Of a DNA stretch of 46,081 bases, positions 8,403-16,567 are shown one piece after another (position 1 is the first letter of the stretch; every line of letters begins with the position of its first letter). The DNA is from Novosphingobium sp. FKTRR1 (GTDB lineage Bacteria > Pseudomonadota > Alphaproteobacteria > Sphingomonadales > Sphingomonadaceae): positions 1 to 46,081 of the forward strand of contig NZ_JAIZDA010000030.1 of NCBI RefSeq assembly GCF_020404405.1. The letters run 5' to 3'. The notes beneath the pieces are model-generated. The model had not been told where the DNA came from. It saw nothing but the letters and a program-made list of their open reading frames with translations, and searched no databases. A program made the translations under genes and the position numbers.

Positions 8403-9743
8403 TCAGGCGCTCAGCTTGGCGGTAACCGCAAGTCGCGGGCCGGGCGGCTCTTTGTCGGCGCGGCGTTCGGCGTGGTGGACGCGGTTCTTGCCCGCCTTCT
8501 TCGCCTGATAGAGCGCTGCATCGGCTTGCGGCACGATGTCGGTGGCGGTGGTGGCGGTTTCGGGCACGGCCGCCACACCGAACGAGGCGCTGACCGAGCA
8601 GCCGTGGACGTCGGTCAGCGCCGCAATCCGTTCCCGTATCTGTTCGGCCTTCAGCAATGCGTCTTCAAGCGGGCAGTCGGGCAGGATTGCCATCAGTTCT
8701 TCGCCGCCATAGCGGCATATCACGTCACTGGGGCGCAAGGTGCTGACGATCTGCGCGGCGGTATCGCGCAGCACCGCATCGCCCTTGGCGTGGCCGAACT
8801 CGTCGTTAAGCGACTTGAAGTTATCCAGATCGAGCATGATCACCGAGGTAACCGATCCATTGCGCGAGCCGAGCGAGAGGAAGCGCTGCAGCGCGTCCTC
8901 CATGTAGCGACGGTTGTACAAGCCGGTCAGCGGATCGCGCAGCGACTGCGTGCGCAGCTTTTCACGCAGCGCGATGTTCGACAGCGCCAGCGACATCGAA
9001 TCCGCCAGCGAACGGCCAAGTCGGCTGATGTCCTGCACGTCGACCATGGCATTGGCGATGCCGGCCACGTCACCTCGCGCCAGCACCAAGAGCCCGTGCA
9101 ACTGGCCACAGGCCATCATCGGGATTTCAACTGTCGAGACCGTGCCCGCGTGGTGTGCGCAGCACAAGCTGTTGGCCCAGGGGGCGTTGACATGGGTCTT
9201 GCCGCGCTTCAACGCCCAGCAATTGCCCGGCGACAGCGCCTCGGGCGGGTCATAGCCATCGGGCACATCCCAGTGCCGCGACAGGTCGAGCCGGTCGCGC
9301 GAGTTGTTGAATACATAGAGCGCAACGCCATGGTCGGGCAGCAACCGGCGCGCTGTCGCCATCAATACCGCTCCGGCATCGTCGTATGTTTCGGCGGCCT
9401 GAAGCATGTCGGTCATGCCAAACAGCTCTTCGGTGCGGCGGTTGGCAATGGCATCGAGGGTGAGGCGTTCGGCCGATGCCGCATAGTTGTCGATGGCGGC
9501 CTGGCGGATCACCAGCTGGATTATCAGGCTGGTGCACAGCAACACGATCAGCACGGCCAGTAACGGATCGCCAAAGCCTTCGTCGACGCCGTCATGACCG
9601 ATGACGGTGGCGATCCCTACCCCCTGGATCAGCAGGGTGCCGATATAGAGTCGACCGATCTTGCGATCATTCTCACTCTGTTCGGCGCCGATGACAGAAA
9701 TCCTGGTGGTGTTCACTGCGCGCTCCGCCTTTGCAGGGCGCAT
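8403..9743 (-). CDS. Diguanylate cyclase with membrane anchor and GAF-like sensor
   Basis: Makes the second messenger c-di-GMP from two GTP. The 446-residue protein has two hydrophobic segments (roughly residues 30-85, including DPLLAVLIVLLCTSLIIQL), a GAF-like sensor region (about 110-260) and a C-terminal GGDEF domain (about 275-430). The active-site motif is GGEEL, with DPLTGLYNRR and DLDNFKSLND also intact, so it should be active. RPSD lies exactly five residues before GGEEL and forms the RxxD inhibitory site, predicting product feedback. The GAF-like region has two adjacent cysteines (NSLCCAHH), which might bind a cofactor or metal. It ends convergent with the aldo/keto reductase. Confidence 0.9.
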   Translation of the reverse strand: MRPAKAERAVNTTRISVIGAEQSENDRKIGRLYIGTLLIQGVGIATVIGHDGVDEGFGDPLLAVLIVLLCTSLIIQLVIRQAAIDNYAASAERLTLDAIANRRTEELFGMTDMLQAAETYDDAGAVLMATARRLLPDHGVALYVFNNSRDRLDLSRHWDVPDGYDPPEALSPGNCWALKRGKTHVNAPWANSLCCAHHAGTVSTVEIPMMACGQLHGLLVLARGDVAGIANAMVDVQDISRLGRSLADSMSLALSNIALREKLRTQSLRDPLTGLYNRRYMEDALQRFLSLGSRNGSVTSVIMLDLDNFKSLNDEFGHAKGDAVLRDTAAQIVSTLRPSDVICRYGGEELMAILPDCPLEDALLKAEQIRERIAALTDVHGCSVSASFGVAAVPETATTATDIVPQADAALYQAKKAGKNRVHHAERRADKEPPGPRLAVTAKLSA

Positions 9744-9833
9744 GATGCCCCAGCCCTAGGCCAGAAGGTGTGAACCCCACCCGCTGTGGAATGCGGAGAG
9801 CCGGGTTTCCGCTATGCTAACCATAGCCTGCTT

Positions 9834-10523
9834 TCAGCGCGCGCCGAACAGCGCAGATCCCACCCGTACATGGCTGGCGCCCAACTGGATGGCGGTTTCG
9901 AAGTCCTCGCTCATCCCCATGCTGAGGCCGGTCAGGCCATGGTCGGCGGCCAGCTTGGCCAGCAGCGCGAAATAGGGCGCGGCTTCGACCCCGGCGGGCG
10001 GCACGCACATCAGTCCGGCGAGCGGCAGTTCGGAGGTCCGCGCCTCGGCTAGCAAGCCGGGCAGGTCGGACAGCGTGCAGCCGCCCTTTTGCGCTTCTTC
10101 TCCGATGTTGACCTGCACGAACAGCGGGATGCGCCGATCCAGCTTGTCCATCGCACGTGCCAGCGCGACGAGCAGCGAGGGGCGGTCGAGCGAATGGATG
10201 CAGTCGAACAGCCGCACCGCGTCCTCGGCCTTGTTCGACTGCAACTGGCCGATCAGGTGCAGGCGGACATCGGGTTGCGCCTCGATCAGCGCGGGCCACT
10301 TGCCTTGCGCTTCCTGCACGCGGTTTTCGCCGAACGCGCGCTGGCCTTGCGCGATCAGCGGGGCGATCGCATCGGCGGTCTTGGTCTTGGAGACCGCAAC
10401 CAGCGTGACATCGGCGGCCTTGCGCCGGGCGATCCGCGCGGCTTGGGCGATGCGGTCCTGCACCCGGCTCAACGGAGTGACGGCAGGGTCGGTGAAATCG
10501 ATGTGGTGCTCTGGTGCGGGCAT
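9834..10523 (-). CDS. YggS-family PLP homeostasis protein
   Basis: A non-catalytic alanine-racemase-fold protein that binds pyridoxal phosphate and buffers the cellular PLP pool. The PLP lysine is in VTLVAVSKTK (about residue 46); FGENRVQEAQ, LHLIGQLQSNK, VNIGEE and LSMGMSEDFETAI are the standard family blocks. The length of 229 residues is usual. Its start codon lies only 22 bp from the oppositely oriented ThiE-like gene, so the promoters must overlap or lie within the neighbouring coding sequence. Confidence 0.9.
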   Translation of the reverse strand: MPAPEHHIDFTDPAVTPLSRVQDRIAQAARIARRKAADVTLVAVSKTKTADAIAPLIAQGQRAFGENRVQEAQGKWPALIEAQPDVRLHLIGQLQSNKAEDAVRLFDCIHSLDRPSLLVALARAMDKLDRRIPLFVQVNIGEEAQKGGCTLSDLPGLLAEARTSELPLAGLMCVPPAGVEAAPYFALLAKLAADHGLTGLSMGMSEDFETAIQLGASHVRVGSALFGAR

Positions 10524-10545
10524 GGGCCGGTGCTATAGCGCGGTG

Positions 10546-11085
10546 ATGGCAAAGCGCCACCCTGTCCGAACTAGCACGGTTCCATCGCTGGTCCTGCTGA
10601 GCGATGCTCGCATCGACGCGGTGCTGGACCGCGCCATCAAGCGCCTGCCACGCGGCAGTGCGCTGGTGTTCCGGCATTACCATCTGCCGCCCCTCGCGCG
10701 GGCGGCCCGGCGCAAGCAACTGGCGCGGGCGTGCCGAGCGCGAGGCATAGCGCTGGTCGATGCCGGAGCGGGCTATGGCCCCGCGTCGGTGCTGCGTGGG
10801 CCTGCCGCCTGCCGTCAACCCTTGCGCCTTGCCACCGCGCACGACTTGCGCGAGCTGGGCGCGGCGACGCGCTGCCGGGCCGATGCGGTGTTGCTGTCGC
10901 CGGTGTTCCCCACCCGCAGCCATCCCGGCGCGCGTGGTCTGGGCGCGGTGCGCTTCCTGCTGCTGGCGCGTCAGTCCGCGCTGCCGGTGATCGCCTTGGG
11001 CGGCATGACCGCGGCGCGCTTCCGCCGCCTGACCGCAACAGCATCGCCAGTACACGGTTGGGCGGCGATCGACGGACTTTCGTAA
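10546..11085 (+). CDS. ThiE/TenI-like thiamine-phosphate-synthase-family protein, divergent
   Basis: A 179-residue protein with a TIM-barrel pattern related to ThiE/TenI. The late core is recognisable: ADAVLLSPVFPTRSHPGARGLG followed by LPVIALGGM, which correspond to the phosphate-binding strands. The early ThiE motif that binds the pyrimidine substrate (QLR.K) is replaced by VFRHYHL, and the protein is shorter and unusually arginine- and alanine-rich. It may therefore not make thiamine phosphate; TenI-like aromatisation or another role is possible. I selected ATG 10546, just after the divergent YggS start. FtsK follows 83 bp downstream. Confidence 0.7.
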   Translation: MAKRHPVRTSTVPSLVLLSDARIDAVLDRAIKRLPRGSALVFRHYHLPPLARAARRKQLARACRARGIALVDAGAGYGPASVLRGPAACRQPLRLATAHDLRELGAATRCRADAVLLSPVFPTRSHPGARGLGAVRFLLLARQSALPVIALGGMTAARFRRLTATASPVHGWAAIDGLS

Positions 11086-11168
11086 CCTTCCGAGTCGCTG
11101 GAATCCCGAGGATTCTTGACGGTGACTCCGCTTCGGGCGCATGATGGGCCGCAAGAGGGACGAACACG

Positions 11169-13673
11169 ATGGCATCACGGGCACTCAGATCTGCTGGCAG
11201 ATCGGCCGGCACAGCGGCTGGCACTTCGGCTGTATCGCGCCGCGCCGGGGGCGGTGGCGCCTCTGGCGGCGACTGGCGTGCGATCCTGCGTCGCAGCTTT
11301 CGTCGCAGTGCCGAGCTGATCGGCGGGATCGCGCTGTTTGTGCTGGTGCTGTTCCTGGCGCTGGCGCTGGTCAGCTATACCCAGACCGATCCTTCGGGGT
11401 CGACGGCGTCGGGCAGCCCGGTGGAAAACTGGATGGGCCTGCCGGGGGCATGGGCATCGGAGCGGCTGTTCGTGGCGTTCGGACTACCCGGCGCGCTGCT
11501 GTTGCCGCTGCTGATTGTCTATGCCCGCCGCCTGTGGGATGCGGCGGGTGATCTGATCGAAGCTCACGAGGATGACGACGACCTGCCGGTGCTGCCCGCG
11601 TGGTGGAAGCTGGCGCTGCTGCTGCTGGTCGCCATCGCGTTGCTGGCCACTACGCTGGCGCTGGCGCTGCCCCGGCTGGGCAGTACCCTGCCCGCCGGGC
11701 CGGGTGGCCTTGCAGGTTTGCTGGGCGCAGCGGGCGTACGCTGGCTTGCCGGATTTGCCGCACCGCTGTTTACCGGCGCGCAAGGCTGGCTCACGCTGGC
11801 GATCGCCACCGTTCTGCTGGTGATCGGCGTGATCCTGACCGGGCGGGTGTTCGCGTTTGACTGGATGCGCCTGCTGACCTTGCCGGCACTGCTGCGGCGC
11901 GCGCCGGTGGCCGATGATGGTACCGCCGCATCTTCGACCAAAGCGCGCAAGGGGCGCGGCGCAGCGGCAGACGGTCGCGCTACCCCGCCGGTGCCGCTGG
12001 GCGTGGCCGAGCTTGACGCAGCCCTTGCCCCTGTGGGGACTTTATCGGGGGATCAGGCAGACGGCGCCCCCCGGCGCCCGACCGAGATCGCCGAGCCGCA
12101 ACGTTCGCCGACCGCGACGACGCTTGCCTCGCGCCCGCGTCAGGGTGATCTGTTCGACAGCTTCACCCTGCCACCGCTGGAACTGCTGGAAGAGCCGCCG
12201 GTGAATACGGGGCCCAAGATCGACAAGCTGGCGCTCGAACGCAATGCGCGCCTGCTTGAAAACGTGCTCGACGATTTCAACGTCAAGGGCGAAATCACCG
12301 CTGTGCGTACCGGACCGGTGGTGACGATGTACGAGCTTGAGCCCGCGCCGGGGATCAAGGCCAGCCGGGTGATCGGTCTGGCCGACGACATCGCCCGCAA
12401 CATGAGCGCGGTGTCGGCGCGCGTCTCGTCGATCCCGGGGCGCACGGTCATGGGTATCGAACTGCCCAACGTGGTGCGCGACATGGTCTCGTTCCGCGAA
12501 CTGGTCGCCTGCGACAAATTCCAGAACGCCAAGGGCCTGCTGCCGATCATTCTGGGCAAGGACATTTCGGGCGAGCCGATCATTGCCGATCTGGCGACCA
12601 TGCCGCACTTGCTGGTGGCGGGGACCACCGGCTCAGGCAAGTCGGTCGGGCTCAACTGCATCCTGCTGTCGCTGCTCTATCGCCTGACGCCGCAGCAGTG
12701 CCGCCTCATCCTGGTCGACCCCAAAGTGCTGGAGCTGAAGTCTTACGACGACATTCCGCACTTGCTTTCGCAAGTGGTGACCGAGCCGGCCAAGGCGGTG
12801 CGTGCGCTGAAATGGGCGGTCGAGGAGATGGAGCGGCGCTATCGTCAGATGTCCTCGATTGGCGTGCGCAATCTGTCGGGCTTCAATGAAAAGGTCCGCG
12901 CCGCCGCTTCGAAGGGCAAGCCGCTGGGGCGGCGCATCCAGGTCGGCTTCGATCCCGACAGCGGCGAGGAAGTTTACGAGGAACAGCAGCTTGACTACCA
13001 GCCGCTGCCGCAGATCGTGGTGATCGTCGACGAACTGGCCGACCTGATGGTCACGGTGGGCAAGGAAATCGAAGTGCTGATCCAGCGCCTTTCGCAAAAG
13101 AGCCGCGCGGCGGGCATCCATCTGATCATGGCGACGCAGCGGCCGTCGGTCGACGTCATCACCGGCGTGATCAAGGCCAACCTGCCCACGCGTATCAGCT
13201 TTGCGGTGACCAGTCGGATCGACAGTCGCACCATTCTGGGCGAGCAGGGCGCCGAGCAACTGCTGGGCAAGGGCGACATGCTCTACAAGCCCAACACCGA
13301 TCCGATCAAGCGCGTCCACGGCCCCTTCGTGAGCGACGAGGAAGTCGAGCGGGTGGCCGACCACTGGCGCGGGCAGGGGCGCCCGGACTATGTCGATTCG
13401 GTCACCGAAGAGCCCGAGGATGGCGGCTTCGGCTTCGACGACATGGACGCGACCGCATCCGACAATCCCGAGGAACGCAAGTACCGGCAGGTGTGCCAGC
13501 TGGTGTTCGAAAGCCAGAAGGCCTCGGCCAGCTGGATCCAGCGGCAGATGGGTGTGGGCTACAACACCGCGTCAAAGTGGATCGAGCGGATGGAGGCGGA
13601 CGGCTTTGTCGGCCCGTCGAACCACGTCGGCCGCCGCGAGATCTATCGTGACAAGGACGGCAATCCGCTGTGA
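11169..13673 (+). CDS. ftsK: DNA translocase FtsK
   Basis: Septum-bound ATPase that pumps chromosomal DNA and activates XerCD recombination at dif during division. The 834-residue protein has a basic, low-complexity N-terminus, about four transmembrane segments (roughly residues 50-230, such as IALFVLVLFLALALVSY), a short linker, then the RecA-like motor. Walker A is GTTGSGKSVGLN (about residue 487) and Walker B is IVVIVDELADLM (about 617). The C-terminal gamma domain (about 770-830, with RKYRQVCQLVFESQKAS and GYNTASKWIERMEADG) recognises KOPS sequences. The linker is short compared with E. coli FtsK, as is common in alphaproteobacteria. Confidence 0.95.
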   Translation: MASRALRSAGRSAGTAAGTSAVSRRAGGGGASGGDWRAILRRSFRRSAELIGGIALFVLVLFLALALVSYTQTDPSGSTASGSPVENWMGLPGAWASERLFVAFGLPGALLLPLLIVYARRLWDAAGDLIEAHEDDDDLPVLPAWWKLALLLLVAIALLATTLALALPRLGSTLPAGPGGLAGLLGAAGVRWLAGFAAPLFTGAQGWLTLAIATVLLVIGVILTGRVFAFDWMRLLTLPALLRRAPVADDGTAASSTKARKGRGAAADGRATPPVPLGVAELDAALAPVGTLSGDQADGAPRRPTEIAEPQRSPTATTLASRPRQGDLFDSFTLPPLELLEEPPVNTGPKIDKLALERNARLLENVLDDFNVKGEITAVRTGPVVTMYELEPAPGIKASRVIGLADDIARNMSAVSARVSSIPGRTVMGIELPNVVRDMVSFRELVACDKFQNAKGLLPIILGKDISGEPIIADLATMPHLLVAGTTGSGKSVGLNCILLSLLYRLTPQQCRLILVDPKVLELKSYDDIPHLLSQVVTEPAKAVRALKWAVEEMERRYRQMSSIGVRNLSGFNEKVRAAASKGKPLGRRIQVGFDPDSGEEVYEEQQLDYQPLPQIVVIVDELADLMVTVGKEIEVLIQRLSQKSRAAGIHLIMATQRPSVDVITGVIKANLPTRISFAVTSRIDSRTILGEQGAEQLLGKGDMLYKPNTDPIKRVHGPFVSDEEVERVADHWRGQGRPDYVDSVTEEPEDGGFGFDDMDATASDNPEERKYRQVCQLVFESQKASASWIQRQMGVGYNTASKWIERMEADGFVGPSNHVGRREIYRDKDGNPL

Positions 13674-13891
13674 TGTCGCGCTTTTGAGGTAGAACAGCGC
13701 TCCGGTCGGGTTGGGCATGGCCGATCCGCGGCGCTTTTCGTCTTGGAAGGCCAGCAAACCTTAACCATTACCGCTGGCCGCCGTCCTTGGGTCATGACCG
13801 GCGGGCCGTGCCTCCTCCATCCGAACTTGGACGGGCTGTCGGTCACCCGACACCGGGCGCATGGCCTGGGTCAACTGTTGAGGACGCGCGC

Positions 13892-14350
13892 ATGCAAGCT
13901 TTGCCGCAGTGCTGGTTCACCCGCTTTCACCGCCCCGAGCGTGAGAGGTACCGCGAACCCGATGGCTCGGTCAGCAGCACCTGCCGCTATTGCCAGCGCG
14001 CCATCGTCAGTTGGGACCGGGAAGATTGGTCGCTGGCCGATGGTTTCGATGTCTCGCGGCTGGCGCTGCTGGTATCGGGGCGGTTGCTGACGCTTTACGA
14101 CAAGGCTGCCGACTTCGTGGTACGGCGCTACAGCGTGGCGCATCTCAACGATGAAGAGGCCATTGTCGCTTACAAGCGCCAGTTACGCGCCGAATACGGG
14201 CTTGATGAGCCCTATAGCGTACTGGAACTGCGCGACAGTCAGCCGCGCGCCAGTTCGCATCGTGCACCTTCCGGCAAGCAGGCGATAAAGCGCCTTGCGC
14301 GGCAAGCTTTGCAATTTCCCTCAGAATCGGACCAAAATCTCATGTCCTGA
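13892..14350 (+). CDS. Hypothetical protein with a TCRYC motif
   Basis: A 152-residue protein starting MQALPQCWFTRFHRPERERY. It has an isolated CRYC pair near residue 31, preceded by a Cys at residue 7, which could be half of a small metal-binding knuckle but no second CxxC is present. The rest is charged, with a helical segment DEEAIVAYKRQLRAEYGLDEPY. The ATG at 13892 has GAGGA eight bases upstream; an earlier in-frame start at 13787 lacks this. It lies between ftsK and a diguanylate cyclase and I cannot assign a function. Coding bias supports it being real. Confidence 0.65.
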   Translation: MQALPQCWFTRFHRPERERYREPDGSVSSTCRYCQRAIVSWDREDWSLADGFDVSRLALLVSGRLLTLYDKAADFVVRRYSVAHLNDEEAIVAYKRQLRAEYGLDEPYSVLELRDSQPRASSHRAPSGKQAIKRLARQALQFPSESDQNLMS

Positions 14351-14391
14351 ATTAACGAGCGGACAACCATAGGCGCGGTAGCAAACCCCCA

Positions 14392-16122
14392 ATGATAAGG
14401 ACGGAGCGGTTTTTGCGCGGCAGGTTGCCGACGTTGCTGGCATGGTTTCTCGTGCTGCTCCTCCTTGTGCCTGTGCCCGCGTCAGCCCGACCGATCGTTC
14501 CTGCGCGTGCCTGTCATGCCGATGCTGGCCCGCAAGGCGGTTGGGCGGCGGTCGTCGCTCCGGGCAAGCGGTGGGAGTGCGATGCGGGCGGTTGGTCGAT
14601 CGGTGGCACCGGCGTCGACCTGTTGTTCCAGCTTGCTCCGGGCCATTCTGCGGACCTGCCACGCAGTCTGGTGACACAGGCCTCGCGGTTCGAGGCGATC
14701 ACGGTCTGGACTTTCGATGCCGATGGCACGCAGCATTCGCTGCGCCGCCGTCTTGCCGAAGCCGGCAATCCGGTGGCGGGCCCCTTCGTGACGATCCCGC
14801 TACCGCCGGTTACCGCGCGCACCACCCATGTGCTGGTGCGGATCGAACGACCGTGGAGCAAAGTCACCGCGAGCGAAGCATGGCTCGACACCGATCCGCA
14901 AGGCACCGGCTGGACGATCAGGCGGGTGGCGATGATGGCGATGATCTGCGGGTTGCTGATCGTGCCGCTGTTGCTCAACGGCGCGTTCTATGGCGTGCTG
15001 CGCGAGCGCTATGTGATCAGTCACATGCTGCTCACCGCCGGCATTCTGACGCAGGTGGTCATCGGCAGCGGCTTCCTGCGGCTGATCTCGTTCGTGACAC
15101 CGGCCTTCGAAAGCCCGTTGTCGAACGCCTGTTTTGCTTTGTCTGGCGCGGCGGGGCTGATGTTCGCCGCCGACTTCATCGAGGATGGCCGATTGAGCGA
15201 GCGCTTGCGGCAGTTGTTGCGCGCCACCGCTCCGCTGGTTCTGGGCGTGGGGCTGAGCACCACGGTCCCGCTTGAGGCGCTGCGGCCGTGGGCGGCGCTG
15301 GTGATGCACCTCGACATGATCCCGGTGATCGCGCTGATCGGGCTGGTGGCGATTGCCGGTTGCCGCAATGGCAGCATCGCGGCCTGGTTCCTGGCTGCGG
15401 GCTGGGCCCCTGCGCTGCTGGTCGGGATATGGAAGGTCGCGTCCTATCTCGTCCCCTCGTTCCGCCCGCTCGATGCGCTGATCCTGTTCCATCTTGGCCT
15501 TGCCGCGCATGTGCTGATCACTACTTTCGGCATCATCCACGGCATGGTCGGCTTGCGGCGCGAACGTGACGATGCCACCGCCCGCGCGATCGAACTGGAA
15601 AGCGTTGCCGGACGCGATGCGCTGACCGGCCTGCGCAACCGCCACTCGATCGAGCGGCGCTTCGATGATCTGTTTCGCGTCGGATTTCGCACCATGGCGG
15701 TGATCGATCTCGACCATTTCAAGGCAATCAACGACGAACATGGCCACAATGTCGGCGATGTCGTGCTGAAGGCGGCGGCGCAGGCGATGCGCGAGGATGC
15801 CGACACGCGCGCGATCCGTCTGGGTGGCGAGGAGTTCCTGCTCTTGCTGCGAGGGGTCGATTCAGCCGAGCGTGCCGAGCGCAGCCGTCGTGCTATCAGC
15901 ACCCGCGTGGCTACGGCAGTGCCGGGGCTCGACCGGGTCGTCACCGCCAGCATGGGGTTGGTCGAACATGATACCGCAGGCACGCTGCGCATCGAATTCG
16001 AACCGCTCTACGCCCATTGCGACCGCCTGTTGTACGAAGCCAAGCGGCTGGGGCGCAACCGTACCATGCGCGAGCGGGTCACGGCCTTTTCGCCGCCCCA
16101 GCAAAGCCGGGCGCTGGGGTAG
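14392..16122 (+). CDS. Membrane diguanylate cyclase with 7TM sensor (7TMR-DISM-like)
   Basis: A 576-residue c-di-GMP synthase. It has a signal peptide or first anchor (residues about 10-33), a periplasmic beta-rich domain (about 35-175), seven predicted membrane segments (about 180-390, from VAMMAMICGLLIVPLLL onward) and a cytoplasmic GGDEF domain (about 400-560). DALTGLRNRHSIE, DLDHFKAINDEHGH and GGEEF are intact, so catalysis is expected. The RxxD inhibitory site is missing: the four residues at that position read DADT. The layout matches 7TM receptors with a diverse periplasmic input domain; the ligand is unknown. It is the second cyclase within 8 kb. Confidence 0.9.
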   Translation: MIRTERFLRGRLPTLLAWFLVLLLLVPVPASARPIVPARACHADAGPQGGWAAVVAPGKRWECDAGGWSIGGTGVDLLFQLAPGHSADLPRSLVTQASRFEAITVWTFDADGTQHSLRRRLAEAGNPVAGPFVTIPLPPVTARTTHVLVRIERPWSKVTASEAWLDTDPQGTGWTIRRVAMMAMICGLLIVPLLLNGAFYGVLRERYVISHMLLTAGILTQVVIGSGFLRLISFVTPAFESPLSNACFALSGAAGLMFAADFIEDGRLSERLRQLLRATAPLVLGVGLSTTVPLEALRPWAALVMHLDMIPVIALIGLVAIAGCRNGSIAAWFLAAGWAPALLVGIWKVASYLVPSFRPLDALILFHLGLAAHVLITTFGIIHGMVGLRRERDDATARAIELESVAGRDALTGLRNRHSIERRFDDLFRVGFRTMAVIDLDHFKAINDEHGHNVGDVVLKAAAQAMREDADTRAIRLGGEEFLLLLRGVDSAERAERSRRAISTRVATAVPGLDRVVTASMGLVEHDTAGTLRIEFEPLYAHCDRLLYEAKRLGRNRTMRERVTAFSPPQQSRALG

Positions 16123-16152
16123 GTTGTGGCCGCGCTACTCCTGCCGCGCAAT

Positions 16153-16551
16153 TCAGGGCAGAAACGGGGCGGCAACGTCAGCCGGAACCCGCACAAGGCG
16201 GCCAGTGATCCGATCGAGCAGCGCCCAGGTGGTCAAGGCGCTGACGATGACTTTGCCCGCCGCGTTGCGAAACTCCACCTTGCGGTCGAATCGTGCGCCG
16301 ACCGGCAGGGTGGGGATGAAGGTTTCGGCGGTCGCCGTCTCGCCTTGCCGCACATTGCCGCGATAATCGATCTCGTGCCGGGTCACGACCCAGATGTAGG
16401 CATCGCGGTGCGCCTGAGGAGCAACGGCATCCCAATGCGCCACGGCGATGTCCTGAATCCACTGCACCCACACCGCATTGTTGACGTGTCCCAGCTCATC
16501 GATGTGCTGAGGCCCGGCGGTGAAGGTCAGGGCGTGGCGGTTGGTCGGCAT
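16153..16551 (-). CDS. Acyl-CoA thioesterase (4HBT hotdog family)
   Basis: A 132-residue single-hotdog thioesterase of the 4-hydroxybenzoyl-CoA thioesterase/YbgC type. HIDELGHVNNAVWVQWIQDIA carries the family core with the catalytic Asp/Glu region around DELGHVNN. The C-terminal strands KVEFRNAAGKVIV and TTWALLD complete the fold. I prefer the ATG at 16551; a longer frame to 16584 would overlap the upstream peptidase stop. It lies 16 bp downstream of oligopeptidase B on the same strand, suggesting one transcript, and converges on the diguanylate cyclase. Confidence 0.85.
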   Translation of the reverse strand: MPTNRHALTFTAGPQHIDELGHVNNAVWVQWIQDIAVAHWDAVAPQAHRDAYIWVVTRHEIDYRGNVRQGETATAETFIPTLPVGARFDRKVEFRNAAGKVIVSALTTWALLDRITGRLVRVPADVAAPFLP

Positions 16552-16567
16552 GCCGCTGGCTACAGGT

